This document shows positions 42,633 through 51,292 of a DNA stretch of 64,000 nt, in pieces (position 1 is the stretch's first letter; each line of letters begins with the position of its first letter). Source of the stretch: an uncultured bacterium. Lineage in GTDB: Bacteria; Actinomycetota; Coriobacteriia; Coriobacteriales; Coriobacteriaceae. The notes under the pieces were generated by a model that searched no databases, was not told the origin of the DNA, and saw only the letters and a program-made list of their open reading frames with translations. The position numbers and the translations under genes are program-made. The DNA lies in contig CAJMPY010000008.1 in assembly GCA_905215385.1 (NCBI GenBank), positions 1 to 64,000 of the forward strand. Direction: 5' to 3'.

Positions 42633-42665
42633 AATGATCCGTTTTCCTCCGTCCCCAAGGGATCA
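42633..42665 (-). repeat. 33-bp post-stop repeat, copy 2
   Basis: Exact reverse complement of 28228-28260. On the minus strand it starts with the TGA stop of the IIB gene, the same relation it has to galT. Confidence 0.85.
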
Positions 42666-43145
42666 GTTGAACAGATTGCCAATGGGATCGGGGGCGGAAC
42701 TGGGGAGATAGCGGATTTCTAGCTCTATGCCGAGCTTTTGCAACTCTTTGAAGGCGGCGATGTCCGTATCGTCTACGGCAATGGTAGGCGTTGCAGAGCG
42801 CTTGCCCTCCCCTGCCTGCATATGGCCAATGCTGATCTTGGTTATTGGCACACCACCCTTAACCAGCGCGAGCGCATCGGCGGGTGAGGCCACTATGATC
42901 AAGATCCATTGACGCGGCGTTGCGGTATGAATGATGTCGATAGTCCTTTGCACCGAGAAAAACCGCGTCCAAACGCCTTCTGGCACCGCCACCCTCATTG
43001 GTGCCCATTGGCGCGAATCCGCCGCGATCTCATCGTTGACGATTAGGACAAGGTTGGAACCCACGGCTTCGTTCCACAGCTCAACGTCTTGCCCGTAAAT
43101 GAAACGGTCATCGATACGCGTAAGAAGAATCTTGGGTTGAGCCAT
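42663..43145 (-). CDS. Orphan PTS mannose-family IIB protein lacking the phospho-His
   Basis: A 160-residue protein with the IIB fold of the mannose/fructose/sorbose family. The N-terminal motif normally reading RIDDRLIHGQV is RIDDRFIYGQD here: the phosphorylated His is Tyr (TAC). No IIA, IIC or IID gene adjoins. The ATG at 43145 follows GGGGCAGCC. It is intact in length, so it is not an obvious pseudogene. It may be a regulatory or decaying paralogue. Confidence 0.85.
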   Translation of the reverse strand: MAQPKILLTRIDDRFIYGQDVELWNEAVGSNLVLIVNDEIAADSRQWAPMRVAVPEGVWTRFFSVQRTIDIIHTATPRQWILIIVASPADALALVKGGVPITKISIGHMQAGEGKRSATPTIAVDDTDIAAFKELQKLGIELEIRYLPSSAPDPIGNLFN

Positions 43146-43352
43146 GGCTGCCCCATTCTGTTTGAGACCCATACGAGCGGGACGTCGACCACCAACTCAA
43201 CAGCAGGTCAAGTAACAAATGGGCACTGCAGACATCACGCCTCTAATATTAGTGCATTTAAAGTGAGAAAAGCCGTCAGAACACTTGCGCGGATGTGCGA
43301 TGTCCCGTATCATAGACAGCCGTTGACGCCTCAGTTGCGTCATCATATGGCC

Positions 43353-43428
43353 GCCAGCGTAGCTCAGTTGGTAGAGCACCGCTCTCGTAAAGCGGGGGTC
43401 ACCGGTTCGAGCCCGGTCGCTGGCTCCA
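43353..43428 (+). tRNA. tRNA-Thr (anticodon CGT)
   Basis: A 76-nt cloverleaf: acceptor GCCAGCG/CGCTGGC, D arm GCTC/GAGC, anticodon stem CCGCT/AGCGG with loop CTCGTAA (anticodon CGT), T arm ACCGG/CCGGT with loop TTCGAGC, encoded CCA. It reads threonine ACG codons. Its 3' 45 nt are also the left attachment site of the integrated element. Confidence 0.95.
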
Positions 43429-43430
43429 TT
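43384..43430 (+). repeat. attL, 47-bp direct repeat in tRNA-Thr
   Basis: The 47 bp from the anticodon loop through CCATT are identical to 55622-55668. They rebuild the tRNA 3' end, as is typical of tRNA-targeting tyrosine integrases. Confidence 0.95.
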
Positions 43431-43440
43431 GCATTAGTGC

Positions 43441-43477
43441 AGCTCAGAAGCGTAATTGCTTCTGAGCTTTTTCTTTT
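43441..43477 (+). terminator. Terminator just after tRNA-Thr, supplied by the element
   Basis: AGCTCAGAAGC/GCTTCTGAGCT stem followed by TTTTCTTTTT. The presumed native tRNA terminator is now at 55678-55700 beyond attR. Confidence 0.8.
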
Positions 43478-43680
43478 TCGCGCCCCTTTTCTCCTTCTCT
43501 GAGGAGTGAAAACGGGGTGAAAAGATTTTTTAATTGATTTGACTCATGCTTCCGCCTACATATCATTCGCACATTCCATCGGTTTATATCGAAGCACGTG
43601 CAATGAGGATGCATGACACCATACGGATAGATACGAATTGACACGTCGATCGTCTTTTCGCCATCAACCTCAACTCCCAT
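43444..43680 (-). CDS. Small hypothetical protein at the left end of the element (78 aa)
   Basis: ATG 43680 is preceded by TGGAGG at 7 nt. The 78-residue product has a MHPHCTCFD segment and a strongly charged C-terminus (REGEKGREKEKAQKQ). The frame stays open upstream to 43791, but the LPXTG gene terminator lies there. Its 3' part overlaps the likely integrase arm sites and the tRNA-side terminator. Unknown function. Confidence 0.5.
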   Translation of the reverse strand: MGVEVDGEKTIDVSIRIYPYGVMHPHCTCFDINRWNVRMICRRKHESNQLKNLFTPFSLLREGEKGREKEKAQKQLRF

Positions 43681-43713
43681 GGATAAACCTCCATTACCGG
43701 GCGGACCAGCGTA

Positions 43714-43758
43714 GAAAAAGGCCCGCACCCCAAACAATTCGCGTTCAGGGTACGGGCC
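43714..43758 (-). terminator. Terminator of the LPXTG gene
   Basis: GGCCCGCACCC/GGGTACGGGCC stem (one mismatch) followed on the minus strand by TTTTTC. Confidence 0.8.
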
Positions 43759-43809
43759 TGTCACAAAGGACAAATAGCTTTTATGCGACAACTATTCTGT
43801 GATTAATGT

Positions 43810-44904
43810 TTACTGCCTCTTCAGGGAAATACCGAGGAAAGTAAACACCGCACCAGCGGCAACGAAGATAACCGCCGCGGCAATTGAGCTATCCCCAGTC
43901 TTCGGCAGCTCAGAGGTCTTCTGCTCGGGTTTAGTGGAAGCCTTGTCATTCTTTTTCTTGTCCGTCTTGTTTTCGTCCGCAGCAGGCTTCACCTGCTCAT
44001 CCGGCTTCTGGTTGTCGGGAATGGTGCCGCCCGGCTTATTGTTGGTATCGGTGCCAGTACCGGCGCTCGAACCGCCACTCGACTTCGGCTGATGAAAGGC
44101 CACAATCTCATAAGAAGGAACGTTGTCTTTATCCATCTGCTCAGTCATGGTGTAGGAATAGCCAGCTTTTTCGACCGTAGATCCGAGAACGAGTTCCGTC
44201 TCGCCAATTCGAGCATATGTAGTCCATTGTGAAAAGGTCTTATTGACGCAGTAGTTCGAACCAGACCCCGCCCATACGGTCGAAAGTGTGTAGAGGGGGA
44301 AGTCTGAAAGCGACAAATCATTGAAGGCGTCCGTGTTATTGCTCTGCGCCCTCCAAAGGGTGGTAGCGCCCATACCGCCGCCCTCAATCCCGAAAGAGGC
44401 GCTAGTCGGACGGGTCCCATCCGCGTTGTTACCATCATTCCATTTAATCGTTACGGGGATATCGAACTTCAGCGGACGATACAACAAGTTAAAGTTCAAG
44501 CCGTCCTTTGAAACAGCATAGGGCGGTAGATTGTCCTTTGCAGTATTTGCGTCAAATAGAAAGGACGCAACAGGGACCAGTTCATTGCCGTATGAATCCC
44601 TCTGGGGAACATCCGCACTGTATGTCCAGTTGTTATTGGCGTTCACAACGCAAGCCTTAATTGCCTCACACGTTGACGGGTCGAATTCATCGCCCGTCTG
44701 GATGCCTTTCGCCTTGGGGCCAACTCCAACGAGGACGGTAAGGCTCTCGGGTCTCTGCCCCCTCAAGTTGCTATCGTCATCAAACGAAACGGTTCCCTCA
44801 ATATGAGTCATCGTTTCGTCCGCAAAGACCGTCCTTGCCGGAACAAGAAAAAGACAGCATGCGATAAGGGCCAGCATGCCCATAGAGAAGCGGCGTTTAT
44901 TCAT
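43810..44904 (-). CDS. LPXTG cell-wall-anchored surface protein
   Basis: A 364-residue protein with a signal peptide (MNKRRFSMGMLALIACC..., cleavage near AAD/FADE about residue 29). Two Cna-B-like segments follow (each ending near NNWTYSADVP and ARIGETELVLG...YSYTMTEQ). A Pro/Lys-rich spacer leads to LPKTG at about residue 336, a hydrophobic helix and a short positive tail, the sortase sorting signal. The ATG at 44904 follows GGAGGG. It probably serves adhesion or a pilus-like surface role. No sortase gene is in the window. It is the third gene after the metallo-beta-lactamase and DUF3006 genes. Confidence 0.88.
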   Translation of the reverse strand: MNKRRFSMGMLALIACCLFLVPARTVFADETMTHIEGTVSFDDDSNLRGQRPESLTVLVGVGPKAKGIQTGDEFDPSTCEAIKACVVNANNNWTYSADVPQRDSYGNELVPVASFLFDANTAKDNLPPYAVSKDGLNFNLLYRPLKFDIPVTIKWNDGNNADGTRPTSASFGIEGGGMGATTLWRAQSNNTDAFNDLSLSDFPLYTLSTVWAGSGSNYCVNKTFSQWTTYARIGETELVLGSTVEKAGYSYTMTEQMDKDNVPSYEIVAFHQPKSSGGSSAGTGTDTNNKPGGTIPDNQKPDEQVKPAADENKTDKKKNDKASTKPEQKTSELPKTGDSSIAAAVIFVAAGAVFTFLGISLKRQ

Positions 44905-44959
44905 ATTTATCCCTCCGACGGCAGCATTTCGATTGTAGCTGCACTCGGCCCCCAAATCA

Positions 44960-45175
44960 TCAGTGCTTAAAGAGAGAAGCCATCAGGTCGGCGTTGGTCT
45001 TCAGCCGCTCAGCTTTTGCAGCGTCGTCCTTCACCCATGCGCCGGGTCCGCCCTCATAGACGTCCCCCTCGGCGCACCCCTCGGGCATCTCATCGAGCGG
45101 CACATCCATAAACTTGGTGCCGTCGACCTCGAGCACCGCCATATCGCCTTCAATGCGGTCAACGATTGCCTGCAT
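44960..45175 (-). CDS. DUF3006 domain-containing protein
   Basis: A 71-residue acidic protein (MQAIVDRIEGDMAVLEVDG..., LDEMPEGCAEGDVY) matching the DUF3006 pattern. The family is commonly encoded next to ComEC-like metallo-beta-lactamase proteins, as here. GAGGAGG lies 5 nt before the ATG, and the gene starts 11 nt after the upstream stop, so the two are cotranscribed. Function unknown. Confidence 0.8.
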   Translation of the reverse strand: MQAIVDRIEGDMAVLEVDGTKFMDVPLDEMPEGCAEGDVYEGGPGAWVKDDAAKAERLKTNADLMASLFKH

Positions 45176-45186
45176 ATCGTCCTCCT

Positions 45187-46656
45187 CTAGGGATTGCAGA
45201 CGCCACAGGGTCCAAGTCCGGACGCCTGAGCCTGCGACTTGGGCATTTCAGTCAAACTCTTGCTGCGCGACGTAGTGCGGCAGCCAGGGCGATGGTACTT
45301 GTCGCCCGTTGGCGTGACGACGACCGTTTCATCCTGTCCAGAATCCGTCGCGGCCGGCGCCTGTGCCGGAGCGGCAGGCTGCTCGGTGGTGCCGCTGGAT
45401 CCGCCGCCACCGCCGCCAGAGCCAATACCCTGGGAGTCCGCACCGGAATCTTGGCTCGCGGCCTCAATAGTGCCCTCAGTGGCTTTTGAAGCAGTAACAT
45501 CAGTACCGTTGGACACAACGGTAACAGTGCCATGGGCATAGGTACCGTAAACCTGTGCGCCAACCGATGACAAGGCATCAAGAACGACCTGAGTTGGATG
45601 CCCGTAGGAATTCTTGCCATACGAAAGCACGGCGATCGTGGGCGCCAGCTTGGAGGCAAGCGAGCTGTTCATGCCCGAGGCGCTGCCATGGTGCGAGACC
45701 TTCAGCACATCAACATGCCCGTCAACGCAGTTATTCTGAGCCTCTACCGGCGCATCGCCCGTAAAGAGGAACGTGTTCTGCCCGTAGGTAACCTTAATAA
45801 CCACCGAATACGCGTTGTCCTCGGAATAGCTCGCCCCCTGCTGCGGCCATAGAATATCGATTGCGTAGTTCTCGCCCGTAGCGATCTGACGTCCAGCATA
45901 GGCAGGTTCAATGCCCATGCCCTTATTCGAAATGCTCGTCAGTAAGCGGGTATAGGTCTGCGTGGAACCGTTGACTTCAGGCGCCCAGATAGAACCAATA
46001 TCCATCGAGGAGATAATGGTATCTAGTCCGCCGATATGGTCGGCATCGGGATGCGTCGCCACAAGCCAATCAATCGTTGAACGACCATCAGCACGCAGTG
46101 CGGCTTTAACGACGCTGCTCTTTCCAGTCGGCGTGTCGATCAGCATCGTCTTGCCATCAGGAAATTCAATGATGGTCGCATCGCCCTGGCCAACGTCGAC
46201 AAACCTCACAACGAGGTCGGTTGGCGAGATGAGGTCTGACTCAGTCTTAGTGACTTCTTTGGCCTTATCGTCAGACTTCTTTTTAGTCTTCTCGGTTTTC
46301 TTCTTCTGAGTCTGAGCCTGGGTCTGAGTTGTCTGGACGGTCGTATCGTTCGTCGTATTGGACGAAGCGTTGCCCAAGCCAGCCATTAGCATGAGCGAAA
46401 GCATGGCGCAAACAAGGCCCGCCGCCACTTGCCTAACGATAGGCGGAACGGAACTCATCTTCTTGACGAACTTCGAGTCAGGTGCCTGAACAACAAGCTT
46501 TCGCCAGCAGTACCTCATCAAGAACCAAAGGCCAACGCCCGCCGCAATGCACAGAGCATAGGCGAGCACAGCGATGGCCAAACATCCAAGAAAGAAGACG
46601 CCGCACCACCACAGGCAACCTCGCTTCTCGTTCCTCACAACAATCTTTTTCGCCAT
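45187..46656 (-). CDS. ComEC-like metallo-beta-lactamase fold protein with membrane anchor
   Basis: A 489-residue protein. Two N-terminal hydrophobic segments (about 15-50 and 70-95) are followed by a Thr/Lys-rich linker. A metallo-beta-lactamase domain (about 145-385) has FVDVGQGDATIIEF, the metal motif THPDADHIGG, SHHGSASGMN and YGHPTQ. The tail is Gly/Ala-rich and ends in a Cys cluster (YHRPGCRTT ... GPCGVCNP) like the small metal-binding tails on secreted nucleases. It resembles the hydrolase domain of ComEC without the channel domain. It may degrade extracellular DNA or another phosphodiester; unproven. Confidence 0.85.
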   Translation of the reverse strand: MAKKIVVRNEKRGCLWWCGVFFLGCLAIAVLAYALCIAAGVGLWFLMRYCWRKLVVQAPDSKFVKKMSSVPPIVRQVAAGLVCAMLSLMLMAGLGNASSNTTNDTTVQTTQTQAQTQKKKTEKTKKKSDDKAKEVTKTESDLISPTDLVVRFVDVGQGDATIIEFPDGKTMLIDTPTGKSSVVKAALRADGRSTIDWLVATHPDADHIGGLDTIISSMDIGSIWAPEVNGSTQTYTRLLTSISNKGMGIEPAYAGRQIATGENYAIDILWPQQGASYSEDNAYSVVIKVTYGQNTFLFTGDAPVEAQNNCVDGHVDVLKVSHHGSASGMNSSLASKLAPTIAVLSYGKNSYGHPTQVVLDALSSVGAQVYGTYAHGTVTVVSNGTDVTASKATEGTIEAASQDSGADSQGIGSGGGGGGSSGTTEQPAAPAQAPAATDSGQDETVVVTPTGDKYHRPGCRTTSRSKSLTEMPKSQAQASGLGPCGVCNP

Positions 46657-47067
46657 GGAACAATCTCCGGGTCGGGATTAAAACACCCCAATCATAGGCT
46701 CATTTGGAGAACATTCCTTAGCTGCCAGCTAATAATCGGCCAACGGTGGCATGCGCCGCAAGCATCGTGAATAGCCAGTATCGAGAAAGCTGCCGCAACG
46801 GGATTACAAACTCGGCATTCGCCGGGATATGCCCACGGCTCCGCGACCGGGAGGCACCTCCGCTGCACGGCCTCAAGGGGGCCCACGGAATCGCCCACAA
46901 TTCTCCTCTTCGATACGAATGGCGGGGATTGCCGTGGACCTCCCTTGACCCCGCTCCGCTCCGGTGCGGCTTCTGCAGGAACAGAAGCAAGCGCCGCCGA
47001 CGCAGCGCTTCGCTTCTGCGCGCAGGGGCGAGAGTCTAAGGGCCACGCGCCCGGAACGGAGGAAGAC
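46657..47067. other. 411-bp divergent gap inside the element
   Basis: No reliable gene. Base composition changes sharply here from moderate to very GC-rich, which may mark a module junction. It should contain divergent promoters for the metallo-beta-lactamase and DUF2958 genes. Confidence 0.4.
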
Positions 47068-47367
47068 ATGCAGCAACTGATGACCGAGGAAATCGCCAAG
47101 ACGGTGCCGAGGCTCTATGGGCAGGACGGGGCGGAGGACCCCACGGTCTACGCCCACTACTTCTCGTGCGTGAGCGGATGGGACTGGTGGCTGCTCGAGT
47201 TCGACGGAACGGACGAGGCGTTCGGCCTCGTCGAGGGCTACGACGACGAGCTCGGCTACTTCAGCATCAAGGAGATGGCCGAGCTGAACCGCCAGATGGG
47301 GTTCGCCGCCGTCGAGCGCGACGAGCACTTCTCCCCGAAGCCGCTCAGCGCCGTCAGGAGGAGGTAG
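47068..47367 (+). CDS. DUF2958 domain-containing protein
   Basis: A 99-residue protein, MQQLMTEEIAKTVPRLYGQD ... FSCVSGWDWWLLEFDG ... LGYFSIKEMAELN. This is the compact pattern of DUF2958 proteins carried by plasmids and integrative elements. GGAGG precedes the ATG; the upstream in-frame extension to 46945 is unlikely. Function unknown. Confidence 0.82.
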   Translation: MQQLMTEEIAKTVPRLYGQDGAEDPTVYAHYFSCVSGWDWWLLEFDGTDEAFGLVEGYDDELGYFSIKEMAELNRQMGFAAVERDEHFSPKPLSAVRRR

Positions 47368-47371
47368 CCGC

Positions 47372-47974
47372 ATGGTCACGGTCGAGTTCGACTCCATGGG
47401 CGAGGCGGTCCGCCTCGCCCTCGTGGCCGGGGAGTACGTGGGCGGCGGCCTGGCCGTCCTCCTCCTCGACGCCACGGACCCGCGCTCCGAGGGCTACATG
47501 GCCGGGTGGGGCGTGCTCACGGCGAGCGTGCCGGCGGCCGCCGAGTGGTGCCGCGGACGCGGCGACATCGCCATCGACGCCGACGCGCCCGCGGCGCTCC
47601 TCGAGGCGCTCGAGGCCGCCGGCTTGCTCCGCATGGCCGGCCGCTCGGCGGCGTCCGGGATGGCCCGCTACCCGCTAGCCACGGTCGCCGGGCACGCCCT
47701 CGACGGCATGGGCGGCCTGAGCGAGACCCTCGAGGAGGCCCTCGGCTCGACAGTCGTCGTCGAGTACGAGTCGGGAGGCGACGGCGGGGCGTTCGAGGTT
47801 GGGACCGCGCCGGCGCGCTCGGCCGAGCTCGGGCGCCTCATCGCCGCCGCGAGGTCCGAGGTCGACGCGTTGGCGGGCGCCGGCGGATGGGCTGCCGTCC
47901 GGGTCGGTTTCGGGGATGCCGAGACCATCGACTGTGAGACTGGCTGGACGGTCTACACGGCCGGGACTGAATAG
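47372..47974 (+). CDS. Hypothetical protein of the mobile element (200 aa)
   Basis: Begins 4 nt after the DUF2958 gene, with AGGAGGAGG inside the end of that gene, so translation is coupled. The 200-residue product is Ala/Gly-rich and acidic, with no signal peptide or clear membrane segment. The codons are strongly GC-biased. No family recognised with confidence. Confidence 0.65.
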   Translation: MVTVEFDSMGEAVRLALVAGEYVGGGLAVLLLDATDPRSEGYMAGWGVLTASVPAAAEWCRGRGDIAIDADAPAALLEALEAAGLLRMAGRSAASGMARYPLATVAGHALDGMGGLSETLEEALGSTVVVEYESGGDGGAFEVGTAPARSAELGRLIAAARSEVDALAGAGGWAAVRVGFGDAETIDCETGWTVYTAGTE

Positions 47975-48417
47975 CTTCAAGTCGTTATCCGCACGGGCAT
48001 GCCGGCGACGGCGTGCCCCTCGTGGCGTTTCGCGGGGATGCCTCGCGCCATCCCCGGACCCCTGCGCGCCAAAGGGACGTGTCCCCTTGGAACCCCGGAC
48101 CGCCGCCGGCGGGCCGTGAACGGCGGGCAATCGCTCGGCTTCAACTCGCGATCGCCCCGCCGCGTCACGCCCCGCCGGCTCTCGCTCCGGCTCCGCTCGA
48201 TGGCTCCCCATGGGTCGCCATCACTGCGCCTCCGCTCACCTGCCCCGTTGCACTCCAGCCGCATGGGCTTCCGTTACACGGGGCATGCAAGATATGTATT
48301 CCGTGCAACGGAATATCTTGCCCGGCCGAAGCCGGGATGTGCGAACCGCTCCGAAGTCGCTCCCGCAGAGCCGTGCAACAGCCTTGCCGGCTGTTGCACG
48401 GACCCCGAGATATGGAG
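47975..48417. other. 443-bp non-coding region with hairpins, candidate oriT
   Basis: A bulged inverted repeat at 48287-48321 (GCAAGAT/ATCTTGC plus ATTCCGT/ACGGAAT) and a 13-bp perfect hairpin at 48371-48401 (CCGTGCAACAGCC and complement) share the box CCGTGCAAC. They lie next to the relaxase gene. Confidence 0.45.
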
Positions 48418-49353
48418 TCAGCGCTCGTCCCTTCCGCCGTCCATGCTCTCGCGAGCCAGCTCCCACGCGGCCCGCATGGCAAGCTCGACCCCCCTTGCCG
48501 TGAACCTCATGATCCGCCCGGTCGAGCGGTTGACGGCGTAGCCGAGCCTCGCGCCGTTGATCTTCCTCGTCTTGCCGAGGGACTCCGAGTGATAGCGGTA
48601 TTGCAGCGCGCCCTGCTTGGATCGGGCGACCTCAATCCCATCCGATTCCAACCTCCTTGCAAACTCCCCGAAGCGGTCGGGGCAGCTCTTGAGCCTCCCG
48701 ACCTCCTCTGCCCTCTGGGCGATAATCGCCCGGACCCTTGCGTTCTCGGATTTGTCGGATCTCCCCTTCTTTGCCATCTCGCGCTCCTCGCGGCCGGGCT
48801 GGCGCGCGTGCAACCTCGAGTTCGAGAGGCCCCTTTCGAGCTGGCTCAAGCCATACTCCGTATCGAGCTCCTTCACCGTTCTCACGCGGGATTTCGCCGC
48901 CGCCCTCGCCGGCCCGTCGTTCAGGCGCCGCCCAGTCTCGAGGTCCGTCCTATTGATGGCGAGGTGAGCGGCGAATCGGGCCGATCCATCCGACCTGCAC
49001 CTCTCCTCGTGCAGCACAATCACGATCTCCTGGTTGGGATAGCGCTTGGCGATGTAGTCCCTCGCGTACTCCATGCAACGCGAGGGCGTCATCGGCCCGC
49101 CGTTGCAGGAGCACTCGTCCGGGTTGAAGCCGATCACCTGATGCTGCATGTACGTGCACCTTGCGCCCTGCTTCCCGGGCCGGTTGTGCCCGGCCGCCTC
49201 CCGGGTAGCGTCCATTTCCTCGAACCATCGGTCCTCATCGATGATGTGCTGGGTATCGTGGTCCAGGGCTTTCTCCCTGTCCCAATCGAAATACCGCTTG
49301 AGGTTCTGGAGGTGCTCCCTGCTCATGACGCTCGTCTGCTTGATAGCAGTCAT
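48418..49353 (-). CDS. Relaxase/mobilization nuclease
   Basis: A 311-residue protein with the relaxase pattern HQVIGFNPDECS (about 70), MEYARDYIAKRYPNQEIVIVLHEER, then RFAAHLAINRTDLETGRRL. Canonical relaxases carry a His-x-His pair at the last motif; here it reads FAAHLAIN, with only one His. It nicks DNA at oriT to start transfer. GGGAG lies 7 nt before the ATG. It is last in mobC - coupling protein - relaxase on the minus strand. Confidence 0.82.
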   Translation of the reverse strand: MTAIKQTSVMSREHLQNLKRYFDWDREKALDHDTQHIIDEDRWFEEMDATREAAGHNRPGKQGARCTYMQHQVIGFNPDECSCNGGPMTPSRCMEYARDYIAKRYPNQEIVIVLHEERCRSDGSARFAAHLAINRTDLETGRRLNDGPARAAAKSRVRTVKELDTEYGLSQLERGLSNSRLHARQPGREEREMAKKGRSDKSENARVRAIIAQRAEEVGRLKSCPDRFGEFARRLESDGIEVARSKQGALQYRYHSESLGKTRKINGARLGYAVNRSTGRIMRFTARGVELAMRAAWELARESMDGGRDER

Positions 49354-49378
49354 TTTCGACTCCCTTCAAAAGCCGTCG

Positions 49379-51292
49379 TCAGTCGACGAAGAGGCCGGAC
49401 CATCCATCGGAAGCAGGCGCCTCCGCAGGCTCTTCCACGAATTCGGGAGTCCAGAGATCAACGCCGTCTTCCCGACCCGCTCGCCTTGATATCAGCTTGG
49501 CCTGGTATTCCATCCTCTTGGCCGTCTCGTGCTCGCGCGTCCCCAGGTCGAAATGCTCTTTCGTCGGCATCCGCGTGCAATCGCAGACGGGGGCACGGAA
49601 GCACCCCGCATGCTCCCTGCCCACGCCGTTCTCCGCGGTCTTCACCACGATGACGCCGTCCTTGTCGGGGGACATCTCCGTCCACTCCCAGGGATGGATT
49701 AGGTCGTCTGCATGCTCGCTGTAGGATGTCGACCCCGTACCGCCCGAAGGCCCCCTGCTCGAGCTGGTTCCCATGGTGTGCCGCGTCGTCTTCCCGACTA
49801 GCTCGGTGAAATACTGGCGGTCCTCGGCCTCGCCCAGCTTCATGGCGACCTTGACGCCGCAGTTCGCCAGGATCTTCTTCCGTCCGTCACGCTCGCCGTA
49901 CTTGTTGAGTTGGGATATATTCTGGACCGCGCCCATCCAGAACAGGTCGCAAGAGCGCCCGAGGCTAAGGAGGCTCGGCAGGCACTCGACCTTCGGCAGG
50001 TTCCCCCATTCGTCACCGAGGATGGACACCGGCCTCGGCAGCCTGCCGCCGGCTGCGTCCGCGATGGAATACACGGCGGTATAGAGTTGCTCGAACAGGA
50101 CCGCCGCGATCGCGTTGTAGGGGGAACCCTCGTCCATCACGTGGAGGAACAGCGCGGTCTTCTCGCTCAGGATTCTCCTCGGATCTATATCATCGTCCGA
50201 GGTCATGCGCGCAATCGGCGCCGAGGCGTAAATCCTAAGGTTGACCTTGAGCGTGGAGACGATACTCCTCAGCTCGTTGCCTCCGCTCGAGATGAACTGC
50301 GAGGCACGCGAGCGGGCAGGATGCCCCTGCGGCAGAGCTCGGAACAGGCCTTTCAGCGGCTCGCATGGGTCTTCGCCGGCCCCCTCCGTCCCCAGGCATA
50401 TGATGCGGTAGACCGTCGCGAGATGCCTGCAGCTCCGCGGGCAGCCCTCGTCCAGCACGGTCAGAAGTATCGTCGCCGCGAGCAGCGACCGCGCGGATTC
50501 CGTCCAGTGGCTCGCCTTCGCATCGGCTTCCCCCGCGATGAGCGTACGGGCGACGGCGTCCGCGGCCTGCTCCGCCCCCGGCAGGTCTCCCCCGCTCGCA
50601 AGCTTGTCTACCATCTCCAGGGGATTGAACGTGTCGCTCCTCTCGGGGTGCTGGGCATCCAGCAGAAGCACCCGGTAGCCGCGACGCTCCAACTCGTCGC
50701 CCGTCAACTCGATGAGCTCGCTCTTCACGTCGGACACGATGATGGTCTGCGGCTTCGATTCCCCATCATCCACCCCATACGTCAGCAGGTCGATTGTCGG
50801 AATCAGAAGCGACCTTGATTTTCCGGCTCCCGTTGAGCCGTCGAGGAACATATGCCGCCTAGGCTCGAACAGATACTTGGAGCCAAACAGCGTCTTCTCG
50901 AACCCATATACGAATCCCCTGCTTTTCGGCTGTCCACGCCCATCCCAAATCTCTGAGCCCCGGACGGCCTCGGGCCCCGCTTTCACGCGCGCCTCGCCGA
51001 GCACGCCCCCATCTGCGGCCCGCTCCTTCGAGGAAGCCGATAGCTGCATGAGCATGTATACCGACAGGAACAGGGAGAACGAGGCGAGACAGCCTGGGAT
51101 GCAATGAGGCGCCACGTTGATCCACCACCAGACGATGCTGTCCGCGCTCAGGGCGAATCCGATTGAGCTGAGCTCGATCGGAAGTCCGAGGACCACGCAA
51201 TCGAGGGGGATGGCGACAAGAGGTGCAAACCCCGCGGTAAGCAGCGCCGCGAAAACCAGCGCCATGACCAGCTTCTGCTTCACGTGAATCAC
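49379..51292 (-). CDS. VirD4/TraG-type conjugative coupling ATPase
   Basis: A 637-residue protein with N-terminal membrane segments (about 8-30 and 50-85), Walker A DGSTGAGKSRSLLIP (about 145-159) and Walker B PVSILGDEWGNLPK. It links relaxase-bound DNA to a secretion channel. The start is GTG at 51292 directly after the mobC stop, with AAGGGG upstream. It is complete in length, although the element lacks a type IV secretion channel. Confidence 0.9.
   Translation of the reverse strand: MIHVKQKLVMALVFAALLTAGFAPLVAIPLDCVVLGLPIELSSIGFALSADSIVWWWINVAPHCIPGCLASFSLFLSVYMLMQLSASSKERAADGGVLGEARVKAGPEAVRGSEIWDGRGQPKSRGFVYGFEKTLFGSKYLFEPRRHMFLDGSTGAGKSRSLLIPTIDLLTYGVDDGESKPQTIIVSDVKSELIELTGDELERRGYRVLLLDAQHPERSDTFNPLEMVDKLASGGDLPGAEQAADAVARTLIAGEADAKASHWTESARSLLAATILLTVLDEGCPRSCRHLATVYRIICLGTEGAGEDPCEPLKGLFRALPQGHPARSRASQFISSGGNELRSIVSTLKVNLRIYASAPIARMTSDDDIDPRRILSEKTALFLHVMDEGSPYNAIAAVLFEQLYTAVYSIADAAGGRLPRPVSILGDEWGNLPKVECLPSLLSLGRSCDLFWMGAVQNISQLNKYGERDGRKKILANCGVKVAMKLGEAEDRQYFTELVGKTTRHTMGTSSSRGPSGGTGSTSYSEHADDLIHPWEWTEMSPDKDGVIVVKTAENGVGREHAGCFRAPVCDCTRMPTKEHFDLGTREHETAKRMEYQAKLISRRAGREDGVDLWTPEFVEEPAEAPASDGWSGLFVD

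Noticed and set aside
43681..43791. N-terminal extension of the small gene at the left end of the element
   Set aside because: The DNA forms the terminator of the upstream LPXTG gene, and a strong ribosome site precedes ATG 43680.
46692..47099. 135-codon minus-strand frame upstream of the DUF2958 gene
   Set aside because: It overlaps the start of the DUF2958 gene, has no ribosome site and no recognisable domain.
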